Shown: in pieces, positions 45,349 through 54,791 of the stretch
How the letters are laid out: each line of letters begins with the position of its first letter
Position numbering within the stretch: the first letter of the stretch is position 1
Assembly (NCBI RefSeq): GCF_900129975.1
Contig: NZ_FSRG01000006.1
Span: 186,001-250,000, forward strand
DNA length: 64,000 bases
Direction: 5' to 3'
Origin: Halodesulfovibrio marinisediminis DSM 17456
Lineage (GTDB): Bacteria > Desulfobacterota > Desulfovibrionia > Desulfovibrionales > Desulfovibrionaceae
Position numbers and translations under genes: made by a program
The notes under the pieces: generated by a model
Seen by the model: the letters and a program-made list of their open reading frames with translations, nothing else
The model's database searches: none
Told to the model about the DNA's origin: nothing

Positions 45349-46077
45349 TTACAGCCCGAGCTTATGAACAATTGCCTGCGCTTCCCGTGTATTAAGAAAC
45401 TGTAAAAAGTCCTGCTGCTCTTTTGCCTGTGCCTCATTGGCAAGCACACCCACAACAATTGATATCGGAGAGTACTGGGATTCATCCACCAGTACGTATC
45501 CGCCAAGCTTATCCACAACATTCAAAGCATGAGTCAGGTTCAGAAAACCCATATCCACCTCATTAGTTGCAATGTAGGAAAACACCTGTGGCACGGTAGA
45601 GACTTCTACCAACTTGGGCTGAATGGCCGGAATCCTTCCGCTTGCCTGCAAAAACTCACGTGCTGCTTTTCCATAGATAGCTTTTTTTCCATCCGGCAAA
45701 GCAATACGCCCTACCTGAGGGCTATCCAGATCAGCCACTGTCGAGGCTTTTGCCGACCTGGAAAATGCCAGCACCAGCTTTCCACGTCCTAATTCCTGCA
45801 TAGATTGCATTGGCAACTTGGCTTTTTTCAAAAAACAAACATCTCCAAGCACCAGCCCTACGCTATCTCCCTGTTTCGCCAAGGTGGTTACGCGAGCCAT
45901 ATTTCCGAAAATAAGATCAACAGAATGCCCCGTCTTCTGCGTGTATGCAGAGGCGAGTGCATTCACCATTTTTTTATATCCCGCACCGGATGCCAGAACA
46001 ACGGTATCAGCCCAACCAGTTGTTACAGTAACGACAAACAAAAACACACTCAGGGTAGTAATCCGAAATACATTCAT
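45349..46077 (-). CDS. modA: Periplasmic oxyanion-binding protein, ModA-like
   Basis: 242 residues from the ATG at 46077 (AAGGA upstream). A signal peptide ends near ...TTGWA (residue 24). The fold and phrases such as ALPDGKKAIYGKAAREFL fit ModA. The usual oxyanion-ligand region differs (IFGNMARVTTLAKQG instead of a Ser-Ser-containing loop), so molybdate versus tungstate or another anion is open. It is paired with modB and preceded by a long leader with repeated motifs. Confidence 0.83.
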   Translation of the reverse strand: MNVFRITTLSVFLFVVTVTTGWADTVVLASGAGYKKMVNALASAYTQKTGHSVDLIFGNMARVTTLAKQGDSVGLVLGDVCFLKKAKLPMQSMQELGRGKLVLAFSRSAKASTVADLDSPQVGRIALPDGKKAIYGKAAREFLQASGRIPAIQPKLVEVSTVPQVFSYIATNEVDMGFLNLTHALNVVDKLGGYVLVDESQYSPISIVVGVLANEAQAKEQQDFLQFLNTREAQAIVHKLGL

Positions 46078-46864
46078 GACGATAGTCCTTACATAGAGAA
46101 TCAATGAGACAAGACGGCACACGATTCATCCTCTATGAAAAGCCATCCCAAATAACAACTGAGTCACGCAAACAATAAAAAGCGTGACATCCATCCCCGT
46201 TACGCAATTTCAAGCAGATGCCACTTTGAGACTAAGTCCACGCTCAAATATTATTTACAATTTCAAACAGTTAGAAAATAAGTCTTTTCATACATTCTAA
46301 CGCGATGCTCGCGATACAGAAGTGACGTGCATTCTAACAAGCTACAATGGTAACCCCATTGATTCCAAATAGATAGAATCTGCCAGCCCTAAGCAATCTC
46401 CTGTTTTTATAAAATGTTTCATACCAAGAGTAACACTCACAAAGTAGAATGTGTGCGCTCGCACGAGTAGGTTCAAATTAACACAACGTGTTAAGCACAT
46501 AGTGACAGCTGAGTCTGGTTGATGTTGTTTCCGACAAGCAGGGAGCTTATCTACTGCATCCCCGACAGGCGATACTTAAGCACTGCATATGCGGCGTGAT
46601 CAAATTCGAATATATTGCAGTGTTGACCGCCCATCACCTGAAAAGGAATGGGAGGTTACTTCCACCATTCTTATACGGAAGAAAAGTATACGGTTGAACT
46701 CCAGTAAGCCGTTGTTCCTGCCCGAATATAAACGCTCCTTTGTCTGATCGAGGATGTAATGGAGGCTCCCGCTCGCCGGATACAAACGTTCAAACCACCT
46801 GAAGCCGCCACACATACGTTCCGTCTTTTTGTAGTTCAAACTAACTCAAGTTATGGAGACTGCT
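46078..46864. other. Long regulatory region between divergent modA and the alcohol dehydrogenase gene
   Basis: Nearly 790 bases without a supported gene. It contains CATTCTAAC at 46293-46301 and 46330-46338, with an inverted GTTAGAA at 46270-46276, and a hairpin (GTCACGC and GCGTGAC, 46163-46188) in the modA leader. A 79-codon minus-strand frame at 46600-46839 lacks support. I saw no Moco riboswitch core. Confidence 0.55.
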
Positions 46865-48046
46865 ATGCCTGTATGTGAACAAGTGAATGGATTCTTTATT
46901 CCAAGTGTTACCCTTATGGGAATCGGAGCACACAAAGAGCTACCTGCAAAATTGCGCTCTATCGGTGGAACCAAGCCGTTGCTGGTAACGGATAAAGGCA
47001 TGACCGCCATCGGCATGACGCAAAAAATTGTAGACCTGCTTGAGGCAGACGGCATCAACTGCATTGTTTTTGATGAAACGGTTCCGAACCCTACAGATAA
47101 AAACGTAGCGGACGGTCTTGCCATCTACAAAAAAGAACAATGCGACGCCCTGATCACCCTTGGCGGCGGCAGTGCACATGACTGCGGGAAAGGCATCGGA
47201 CTTGTGAGCACCAACGGCGGCACTATCCATGATTATGAAGGACTGGATAAATCTGAAAAAGGAATGCCACCATACATAGCAGTTAACACAACTGCCGGTA
47301 CTGCCTCAGAAATGACACGTTGTTGCGTTATTACCAACACAGCGCGTAAGGTAAAAATGGCCATCATTGACTGGCACGTAACTCCTGCCATCGCGCTTGA
47401 TGACCCGCTGCTGATGATGGGCATGCCACCCGCCCTCACAGCAGCAACCGGTATGGATGCATTAACCCACGCAGTAGAAGCGTATGTCTCCACTGCTGCC
47501 ACACCGCTGACAGATGCCTGCGCAGAAAAAGCAATCAAACTTGTTGCCGAACACCTGCGTACAGCCGTTGCAAACGGACAGGATATCCATGCACGTGAAG
47601 GTATGTGCTACGCTCAGTACTTGGCTGGTATGGCGTTTAACAACGCAAGCGTCGGGCACGTTCATGCCATGGCGCACCAATTGGGCGGCTATTACAACCT
47701 GCCACACGGCGAATGTAATGCGATTCTTTTACCGTATGTTGAAGAAATTAATATGATTGCGAAAATGGATCGTTTCGCAGAAATGGCTGCATGGATGGGT
47801 GAAGATACCGAAGGAATAAGCACCCGTGATGCTGCTAAAAAATTCATGAAAGCTGTCCGCGAACTTTCTAAAGATGTCGGCATCCCAAGCGGCTTAAAAG
47901 AGCTTGGAAAACGATACGGCAAGGATGTGAAAGTAGCAGATATTCCTACCATGACAGCAAATGCTCAAATGGACGTATGCGTCTTCACCAACCCTCGTGT
48001 TCTTTCTGATGAAGAAGTTATGAGCATTTATGAAGCTGCCATGTAA
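46865..48046 (+). CDS. Iron-containing alcohol dehydrogenase
   Basis: 393 residues from the ATG at 46865, placed six bases after GGAG; another ATG lies 12 bases upstream. A group III alcohol dehydrogenase of the kind used by sulfate reducers to oxidise ethanol. The NAD-binding GGGSAHDCGKGI and the metal-ligand regions MDALTHAVEAY, HAMAHQLGG and PHGECNAILLP are present. A long upstream region and a terminator mark it as a single-gene unit. Ethanol oxidation with NAD is inferred from the family. Confidence 0.95.
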   Translation: MPVCEQVNGFFIPSVTLMGIGAHKELPAKLRSIGGTKPLLVTDKGMTAIGMTQKIVDLLEADGINCIVFDETVPNPTDKNVADGLAIYKKEQCDALITLGGGSAHDCGKGIGLVSTNGGTIHDYEGLDKSEKGMPPYIAVNTTAGTASEMTRCCVITNTARKVKMAIIDWHVTPAIALDDPLLMMGMPPALTAATGMDALTHAVEAYVSTAATPLTDACAEKAIKLVAEHLRTAVANGQDIHAREGMCYAQYLAGMAFNNASVGHVHAMAHQLGGYYNLPHGECNAILLPYVEEINMIAKMDRFAEMAAWMGEDTEGISTRDAAKKFMKAVRELSKDVGIPSGLKELGKRYGKDVKVADIPTMTANAQMDVCVFTNPRVLSDEEVMSIYEAAM

Positions 48047-48059
48047 TTATGCCCTCAGA

Positions 48060-48087
48060 CATAAGGGCCTCGTTGCCCTTATGCTTC
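48060..48087 (+). terminator. Terminator of the alcohol dehydrogenase gene
   Basis: CATAAGGGC pairs with GCCCTTATG around six bases and is followed by a pyrimidine-rich stretch. A second 12-bp hairpin with a three-base loop lies at 48109-48135. Confidence 0.65.
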
Positions 48088-48247
48088 CTCCCTCGTAGAA
48101 AACCGGATGCCCCCTTCTCATTGTGAGAGGGGGGCAAAAGGCTGTAGGAGAAAACAAAGGAACTGAGTTTAAGTTACACTATAGATCTCCCTAAACTCAC
48201 TGGACATACAGTAACATTGTATTTCTGCAAAAATTTTAAGCCAGTTT

Positions 48248-49114
48248 CTATTCTGGCTTTGAATGGTTCTTTACAATGAGCACAGGGCAGCTGCTATATA
48301 CGAGTTTGTAGACTACTCCCCCTACAAGGAGGTGAAATAGTTTGCTGTATGCCCTAGTCCCGACAACGATTAACCCTGCCTCTTTTTTCTGTGCTTCTTC
48401 TACAAGCGCTTTGTGAACAGGATTGCCATACCGTATCACCACATCAAAATCCCTGACAGCCGTGGACTCAACAATACTCTTAATAGATTCTACGATCTGC
48501 TCTGTCTTATCGACAACTGTAGTCTCCACCGCAGGGTAAACACTAAATGCTTCCATCTCCATTTCGTAGGCTATTCCGGCAGTCAAACGAGAACCATAAC
48601 ACTCTGCCAAGGTACAAGCCTGCCGCGCCGCTGCATCTGCTTCTCTACTTCCGTCATACGCAAGAAAGATACTTTCAAAAGACAGTTCATTTGCTCCGGT
48701 AAGAATCAGTAGATCACAGGTTGTCTTACGCACAACAGCCTCTGCAACCGAGCCGATAACCACAGACTGCAGCAGTTGTGTCGAATGGGTACCTAAAGCA
48801 ACAATATCGATGCCAAGATCTCCAATTTTTTCCAAAACAATCTCTGCAGGATTTCCGACACAAAAATGTCCATAAACCTCTATTCCATCTGCTTTACACT
48901 CGCCGACGATATCATCAAGAGACTTGCTGATCTTTTCATACATGTCGTTCAACACATTTGTTGTCCCCTGAATCCGCAACTCCCCATTACACTTCGGGCA
49001 AGCCGTAACAATATGGACTGAACAATTTTCTAAGCGGGCAAAGTGAGCCGCTTGACGTACAAGTGGTAATGAAGTTTCCGCACCGTCAAAAGCTACAAGC
49101 ATTTTTTCATACAT
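48248..49114 (-). CDS. Tandem universal stress protein
   Basis: 288 residues with two UspA domains, about 1-140 and 145-285. The glycine-rich nucleotide loops are GTHSTQLLQSVVIGSVAE in the first and GTRAYSKLFHLLVGGVVY in the second; the latter departs from the ATP-binding pattern. A CPKC pair (Cys39, Cys42) in the first domain is unusual and might bind metal or form a disulfide. A strong GGAGG precedes the ATG. Single gene. Confidence 0.93.
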   Translation of the reverse strand: MYEKMLVAFDGAETSLPLVRQAAHFARLENCSVHIVTACPKCNGELRIQGTTNVLNDMYEKISKSLDDIVGECKADGIEVYGHFCVGNPAEIVLEKIGDLGIDIVALGTHSTQLLQSVVIGSVAEAVVRKTTCDLLILTGANELSFESIFLAYDGSREADAAARQACTLAECYGSRLTAGIAYEMEMEAFSVYPAVETTVVDKTEQIVESIKSIVESTAVRDFDVVIRYGNPVHKALVEEAQKKEAGLIVVGTRAYSKLFHLLVGGVVYKLVYSSCPVLIVKNHSKPE

Positions 49115-49504
49115 CCGTAGCGCCCTCCTGTGCTTGGGACTACATCGAGATTATTTAGGCTCGGCAGCTGCTGCCATCTTGCGCCCTGTCTAAGTCCGGC
49201 GACGAATTTCCCAAAAAAATCTCCTCTGACACCCAAGGCAACATACAATCAGTCAAAATCCGTTTTACCATACATCTGATTACAGTGTGTCAGCATGATA
49301 GTCTTACTTGTGAATGCAACGCTTAGCACAGCACTCACCATTAACTACTTGATTACATAGAGTTTGACGTAACGAGAAAATAATAACCTGTCGATTCGAA
49401 GAAGTAGCATTCTCTCTGCCCCGTCATTTCAAAAAAGCAAGATCGTACAATACTACTTACAGCACAGACGATAGCTTCCTAAAAAAACATATTGGAGGGT
49501 ATCG
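49115..49504. other. Intergenic region between divergent usp and cupin genes
   Basis: About 390 bases with no frame, repeat or RNA structure I can support. It should hold the promoters of both divergent genes. Confidence 0.45.
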
Positions 49505-49885
49505 ATGAACGATTCCACTATTGCTAATAACACCGTCTACTTTTCACATGGTTCCAAAGAACTGAAAGACATTGCATGGGTTGACCATCCGACATTCAAA
49601 GGCGTGCAACTTAAACATCTTCTCACAAGTGAAGAAACTGGCAACATTTTCAGCTCACATCTAATTAAAATCGCCCCACAATGCGGACTGGAAAATCATT
49701 GTCACGAAAACCAGAAAGAACTGCATGAAATTATGGCTGGACACGGAGAATGTGTTTTAACTGGAAAAACAATCTGTTACAAAAAAGGAGTGATGACTGT
49801 AATTGAAAAAGGCGAACCACATCAAGTAAAGGCAGATGAGCAAGGGCTTCTTCTGCTAGCCAAGTTTTTTCCACCACTAGTATAG
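49505..49885 (+). CDS. Cupin-domain protein
   Basis: 126 residues forming one small beta-barrel. The metal-binding histidines are in ENHCHENQKELHEI, with a further histidine in GEPHQVKA. No catalytic assignment. GGAGG precedes the start. An AraC-type regulator begins 18 bases downstream, so the two are probably one transcript and may sense the same compound. Confidence 0.85.
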   Translation: MNDSTIANNTVYFSHGSKELKDIAWVDHPTFKGVQLKHLLTSEETGNIFSSHLIKIAPQCGLENHCHENQKELHEIMAGHGECVLTGKTICYKKGVMTVIEKGEPHQVKADEQGLLLLAKFFPPLV

Positions 49886-49903
49886 CTAATAACTCAGGTT
49901 CAA

Positions 49904-50725
49904 ATGGTAAAAGAAAGCAGCGAGCTTCGTATTCTCACCCTTTCAGAAGAATTGGGAATTGAGGCAATATTCGGAAAACGGATACGTAACACATTCCAGC
50001 GCCACATCCACTCTACCTACCTTTTTGGTCTTGTAGAAAAGGGAGTACGGCATATTACATGTGATGACCGCACGTATTCTGTTGCCGAACAGGAGCTGTT
50101 TATGTTGCAACCGGCACAGGTGCATGCGTGTACATGTAGTGAAGACCATTGCTATAGTATCTTGAGTGTGTCACCGGAGCTTATTGAAACGCTCAGAGCA
50201 CAAAAGCTCGAGAAAAACAGGAACCTGCATCCTTGCTTTACCCAGATCCATTACAAAGATGCAAAGCTCTCACAGCAGCTTCAAGACATATTCACCCTCA
50301 TAACAAAACAGGGCATGAGTGATCATGCCCTTACTTTAATTCAAACCTACATATCCACTCTACTCCAACACGAGCCGCATACAGCACAAGAAGTAGTGCC
50401 TTCCCCTGAGCCAATCGTTAAAAATACCTGTGCATTCCTCAAAAAGAACCACGCAGAAAAGCTACCACTCTCAGCCGTTGCAGAGCAAGCGTGCCTAAGC
50501 CCGTTTCATTTCCAACGACTGTTCACCAAACGCATGGGCATAAGCCCCAGCGACTATCTGCAAGCACACCGTGTAGCCGAAGCTCGGCAACTGCTGCAAA
50601 AAGACATTCCATTAAGCGATGTTAGTGTATCACTGGGCTTTTACGATCAAAGCCATTTTTCACGCATATTTCGTAAGATGATGGGGGTCTCTCCTGGAGC
50701 GTACCGGAAAACGAATTCCAAGTAG
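49904..50725 (+). CDS. AraC-family transcriptional regulator
   Basis: 273 residues. The N-terminal ligand-binding cupin (about 10-90, with RHIHSTYLFGLVEKG) is followed by two helix-turn-helix motifs at about 180-270. The signature is GFYDQSHFSRIFRKMMGVSP. The similarity to regulators of amino-acid exporters is only general. Likely targets are the upstream cupin gene or the convergent GNAT gene. Confidence 0.94.
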   Translation: MVKESSELRILTLSEELGIEAIFGKRIRNTFQRHIHSTYLFGLVEKGVRHITCDDRTYSVAEQELFMLQPAQVHACTCSEDHCYSILSVSPELIETLRAQKLEKNRNLHPCFTQIHYKDAKLSQQLQDIFTLITKQGMSDHALTLIQTYISTLLQHEPHTAQEVVPSPEPIVKNTCAFLKKNHAEKLPLSAVAEQACLSPFHFQRLFTKRMGISPSDYLQAHRVAEARQLLQKDIPLSDVSVSLGFYDQSHFSRIFRKMMGVSPGAYRKTNSK

Positions 50726-50760
50726 CCATGAAAGCTTCTTCTCAAAGAGCAGGCAATGGC

Positions 50761-51510
50761 TTATGTACCAAAAACCTTATCGAACTCTTTCTCAGAGAGA
50801 ATCCGTTGTGTGACAAACTTTCCATCATTGAACACAGTGTAATTTGTGTACGGCACACAATGCGCTTGCGCTTCTTCTTTGGATGTAAATTTTGTAACCG
50901 TAATATTCTTACCACGTGCTGTTGCCACACGAACCAGATCTTCAACATAATATTCAGTAAACGGACAAGCGTTTGTGTAGAACACAGCCAATCCGTCTCT
51001 AACTGAACACTCACCCGTTTTTGCCGATTCCTTAAATGCAGGCACAGGGCTACCTTCTGAAAAACGTTTTCCCCACAGTTCAAAGTATGGTGGTGCAACG
51101 TCCAGCAACTCGAAGCCCTGCTTTTTAAAAAAACGCTTATCTGACATAAAGGGTTGCTTTGTTTTGCCAGTAACAACAATCACCCCATCCTTGCCTTTTG
51201 CGTCCGCCATACATTCTTCAAACAGCTTCTTGCCGTTTCCCTTGCCTTTATACTTTCCGGATACCCAGAAGCAATTAATCAACAGATAGTTAGGAGCATC
51301 AACAGGCACCCATGCGTGTTCAGCCGGTACATATTCTATAAAAACTTTACCGCGCACATCCCCTTTTTTAAAAACATATCCGTTTGGAAACTGCGTTGCC
51401 AACCAATCCTTTTTTGCCTGATATCCCTGCGCACATTTCTTGTCAGCTATGGCACAACAAATATGTTCATCATCTATATTTTCTGCTGTAAGTGTGACAA
51501 TCGATTCCAT
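50761..51510 (-). CDS. GNAT acetyltransferase with a C-terminal YoaP-like domain
   Basis: 249 residues. The GNAT acetyl-CoA loop is GKYKGKGNGKKLFEE at about residues 84-98. After about residue 160 a second domain resembles the YoaP extension, with FYTNACPFTEYYVEDL, a thioredoxin-like start with one cysteine. The substrate is unknown. GGAGATG precedes the ATG. It converges with the AraC gene. Confidence 0.87.
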   Translation of the reverse strand: MESIVTLTAENIDDEHICCAIADKKCAQGYQAKKDWLATQFPNGYVFKKGDVRGKVFIEYVPAEHAWVPVDAPNYLLINCFWVSGKYKGKGNGKKLFEECMADAKGKDGVIVVTGKTKQPFMSDKRFFKKQGFELLDVAPPYFELWGKRFSEGSPVPAFKESAKTGECSVRDGLAVFYTNACPFTEYYVEDLVRVATARGKNITVTKFTSKEEAQAHCVPYTNYTVFNDGKFVTQRILSEKEFDKVFGT

Positions 51511-51820
51511 ACCATCTCCTCGTCAGATACAACGTTCATTACGCCCCCAACTCGACATTTAATATATTGATATAATAGAATATCACAGAGGAAATCAAGC
51601 TTAGAACCTGCAATCCTTTCATCTAACACTGATAGTTACACTTACCATGACAAAGTGAACATATCAGACAGTGCGTGACGACCTGACTATTTATGAATTT
51701 CATACTAAGATGAAAACATGGCATCATACAAAAAATGTATATCTATATGCAGCCGGACAGGAAAACACCGTTTGTAGAACATACCCGCATCCCGTTAACT
51801 GGCAACAAGAAGGCGTAATC

Positions 51821-52402
51821 ATGGCAGGCACACTATTTTATCTTATGGGCCCTTCAGGTGCAGGAAAAGATGCACTCCTCAATGCCCTTCGTTCCCGTCT
51901 GGAAGATAAACCGGTAATTATTGCACACCGCTACATTACCCGTCCTGCTTCCGCTACTGGTGAAAACCACGTGGCACTTTCAAAAAAAGAATTTAAAAAG
52001 TATCTGTTTGCGAACAGCTTTTCGCTACACTGGCACAGCCACAACAGGGACTACGGCATCGGCATAGAAATAAATTACTGGCTGCAACGAGGCATTTCAG
52101 TCGTCATCAACGGATCACGCGCCTACCTTCAACAAGCTTGCGAACTGTATCCTGATTTACAGCCAATACTTATTACCGCGCCGGAAGACACTATCAAAGA
52201 ACGCCTCTACAAACGAAAGCGCGAGACAGAAGCAGAAATCATGCAACGTCTCCAGCAGAATGCGGAATTAAACACCACATGCACCAGCAATTCCCGCTGC
52301 GGAAAGAAGACCGTAGTGATTATGAATGATTCAACAATTGAATCCGCCGTCAACCAACTGGAAGCCATCATCTGCAATAAAAAACTCCCCCGACACACCT
52401 AG
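51821..52402 (+). CDS. phnN: Ribose 1,5-bisphosphate phosphokinase
   Basis: 193 residues. The P-loop GPSGAGKDALL and the phrases HRYITRPAS and GENHVALS match PhnN, which makes PRPP from ribose 1,5-bisphosphate in phosphonate degradation. A longer frame from 51671 exists, but GAAGG before 51821 and the position of the P-loop favour this start. No C-P lyase genes are in the window, so the kinase may serve another PRPP salvage route. The terminator overlaps the last codons. Confidence 0.9.
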   Translation: MAGTLFYLMGPSGAGKDALLNALRSRLEDKPVIIAHRYITRPASATGENHVALSKKEFKKYLFANSFSLHWHSHNRDYGIGIEINYWLQRGISVVINGSRAYLQQACELYPDLQPILITAPEDTIKERLYKRKRETEAEIMQRLQQNAELNTTCTSNSRCGKKTVVIMNDSTIESAVNQLEAIICNKKLPRHT

Positions 52403-52418
52403 CTCGGGGGAGTTTTCT
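52381..52418. terminator. Terminator overlapping the phnN stop
   Basis: AAAACTCCCCCGA pairs with TCGGGGGAGTTTT around a loop that contains the stop codon. The A and T runs allow use by both phnN and the convergent adiA. Confidence 0.9.
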
Positions 52419-52453
52419 TATTCCTTACAAATACACTTTGAGAGGCTACGTTG

Positions 52454-54751
52454 CTAAGCCTTTACACAAAGTGTTTTAAAGTACTGTTTGCCGCCTTTTT
52501 CAAACCGTTCCACCCCATGAATATCACTTTCATATCCCGGAAAACGGTTCTCAAAAGCTTCACGTGTCTTCAGGTAATCTAGAATCGGCTGAGCAGCACT
52601 GTCCACAACCTCACCACCCATAAGAATCGGAATCCCCGGAGGATACGGTACAAGCATAACAGCTGCCACACGGTCATGCAGATCCTTCAGTGCCACGTAT
52701 TCAACATTCCTTTTTACCACTTCCTGATATGCATCAGACGGCTTCATTACTTGATGCGGAATAATCTCGAACGCGTCGTGCATCTTACCAAGTAAGTTAT
52801 GCTCCTTGTAGTAAGCATGAATAGCATCACAATGTTCCCGCAATCCCAAGCTCTTATACACATGCGGATACTGCTTCACAAGATCAGGGAACACCTCGCT
52901 CAGCGGAGTATTGGCATCGTAACACTCTTTGAATTTAAGCAATGCTGTCAACAAAGTGCCCTGTTTAGCTTTGGTAGTACCAATTGAATTGAGTAGCAGG
53001 AATGAATAGTAATCTGTTTTCTCACACACAATTCCATGTCGAATCAGATAATCTGTTACGATCATGGCCGGTATACCGGACTTTTGATACGTACCATCCT
53101 GATTCAACCCGGGTGTGGTAATTGTGAGCTTTATAGGGTCAAGCATAACGTAATTGTCTTCAATATCATCAAAGCCATGCCAGTTGTTTTTTGCATCCAG
53201 TACCCAAGGGTCCTGAGTTGCACTCAAATAGCTTACCGGAACTTTTGTAAATGGAACCAAGGAGTGCTCAAACTCTACCTGTTCCGGTTGCCACATCGAG
53301 AAGAACCAACTTCCTTCACCTTTCATTTCTGCCGCCATGCGGGCTATTTTCTGCCTTAAAATCACCGCATCACGTATACAGTCTGTAAGAATAACTTCGC
53401 CGCTGTCTTCCATTATCTTTGTTGCGACATCCAATGAAGCTATCATGCTGTATTGAGGTGATGTAGAACCGTGCATCATGTACGATTCGTTCATTTCCAT
53501 CTTATCAATTGGCACATGGCTGCCGTGTTTCACATGCAGCATAGAGGATTGAGAAAAGGCCGTAAGGAGCTTGTGCGTGGACTGTGAACAAAAGATTGGT
53601 GGATGATGTTTATGCGGCGTTTCTGCCATGCCGAAATGATCTTTGTAGATAGGATGGAACTTTGCGTAAGCATACCATGCTTCATCAAAATGCATATTCT
53701 TAACGTTCTTTTCCAGCTGCTCTTTAATGGTGCAAACGTTATAGCACATTCCGTCGTATGTGGAGTTGGTCAGTGCCGACATAACTGGAATAGCCTTTTT
53801 TTTCGCATCAGGAATAATCTTGCTCTTCTTAATATTATTCCGGATTGTGTCTTTACTAAACTCTGTAAGCCTGCACGGGCCGATAATACCAAGATGATTT
53901 CTGCGTGGCTGCATGTATATCGGGTAAATATCCGTAATAACCATGGAATAGTTAAGTGACTTGTGACAGTTACGGTCAACAACTGCTACATCATCACGCA
54001 CTGCCTGAGAACGCCAGATAATCTGATTAGCATTTGATGTCCCGTTCAGCACATAGAAGGTAATATCTGCGCCAAAAACTTTTGCTGAGTTATTCTCCGC
54101 ATCACCTACCACTCCGCTATGATCGAGCAAGGAACCAAGCTCTGGAACAGAAATAGAAAGGTCGGAACGAAAGACATTCTCACCGAAGAACTTATACATT
54201 CCGACACCGGCAGGACTTTTTAAAAAACCTTCGCCGCCCATGTGCCCCGGAGTATGCCATGCGTACTTATATGCTTCTGCATACAACACTAAGGATGAAA
54301 AAAACGCAGGGTTAACACGCTTGATATAGGCAAGCAACAGAGTCTCAATCCTTCCAGACAGAAAATCTACAGTATCCGAGTGCTTCCACAACAACTCATC
54401 AAGCATTGCCAATAGTTCTGTCGAAATGCTGTCCTGAGTTTCCCTGTCTGTCAGTAAACAAACTGGAATATGCTTATTCCGAGTTCTAATTTCTTTAAGC
54501 AAGCCCTCTGGCCCACCGCAATTCCCCTCTCTTTCACTCCTGATATCCCAATCTATAACAATTGCCCCCAAGTCTGCACGGCTATGCACTATATTCGCTG
54601 CATCTTCATAACAGTATGCACGAATGACGCTACATTTTTGTTCTGAAACCAACGCCTGTTCTAACTCGCGTATTCTATTCCCGGTGTCATTATTCACATC
54701 AAACAGGCTGGATACAATCAGTATCGGCCAATCTTCTTTTGTCAATTTCAT
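52454..54751 (-). CDS. adiA: Arginine decarboxylase, acid-inducible type
   Basis: Converts arginine to agmatine and CO2, consuming a proton. The 765-residue length, N-terminal response-regulator-like wing domain (1-130) and PLP lysine Lys394 in STHKLL match E. coli AdiA, including the final CVKA. HFDEAWYAYAKFHPIY and AWHTPGHMGG are also conserved. AGGAG precedes the start. The antiporter-like gene lies just upstream in the same direction, 40 bases away, which supports the arginine assignment over lysine. Confidence 0.93.
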   Translation of the reverse strand: MKLTKEDWPILIVSSLFDVNNDTGNRIRELEQALVSEQKCSVIRAYCYEDAANIVHSRADLGAIVIDWDIRSEREGNCGGPEGLLKEIRTRNKHIPVCLLTDRETQDSISTELLAMLDELLWKHSDTVDFLSGRIETLLLAYIKRVNPAFFSSLVLYAEAYKYAWHTPGHMGGEGFLKSPAGVGMYKFFGENVFRSDLSISVPELGSLLDHSGVVGDAENNSAKVFGADITFYVLNGTSNANQIIWRSQAVRDDVAVVDRNCHKSLNYSMVITDIYPIYMQPRRNHLGIIGPCRLTEFSKDTIRNNIKKSKIIPDAKKKAIPVMSALTNSTYDGMCYNVCTIKEQLEKNVKNMHFDEAWYAYAKFHPIYKDHFGMAETPHKHHPPIFCSQSTHKLLTAFSQSSMLHVKHGSHVPIDKMEMNESYMMHGSTSPQYSMIASLDVATKIMEDSGEVILTDCIRDAVILRQKIARMAAEMKGEGSWFFSMWQPEQVEFEHSLVPFTKVPVSYLSATQDPWVLDAKNNWHGFDDIEDNYVMLDPIKLTITTPGLNQDGTYQKSGIPAMIVTDYLIRHGIVCEKTDYYSFLLLNSIGTTKAKQGTLLTALLKFKECYDANTPLSEVFPDLVKQYPHVYKSLGLREHCDAIHAYYKEHNLLGKMHDAFEIIPHQVMKPSDAYQEVVKRNVEYVALKDLHDRVAAVMLVPYPPGIPILMGGEVVDSAAQPILDYLKTREAFENRFPGYESDIHGVERFEKGGKQYFKTLCVKA

Positions 54752-54791
54752 TCAACGCTCCTGTTGTTCAACAACGGATATGTATCCACAG

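Noticed and set aside
46163-46188. The modA leader hairpin as a molybdenum-cofactor riboswitch
   Set aside because: A single simple stem; the multi-stem Moco core is absent.
46600-46839. A 79-codon minus-strand frame between modA and the alcohol dehydrogenase gene
   Set aside because: No ribosome-binding site, no recognisable domain, and it lies in a region with repeat motifs; more likely non-coding.
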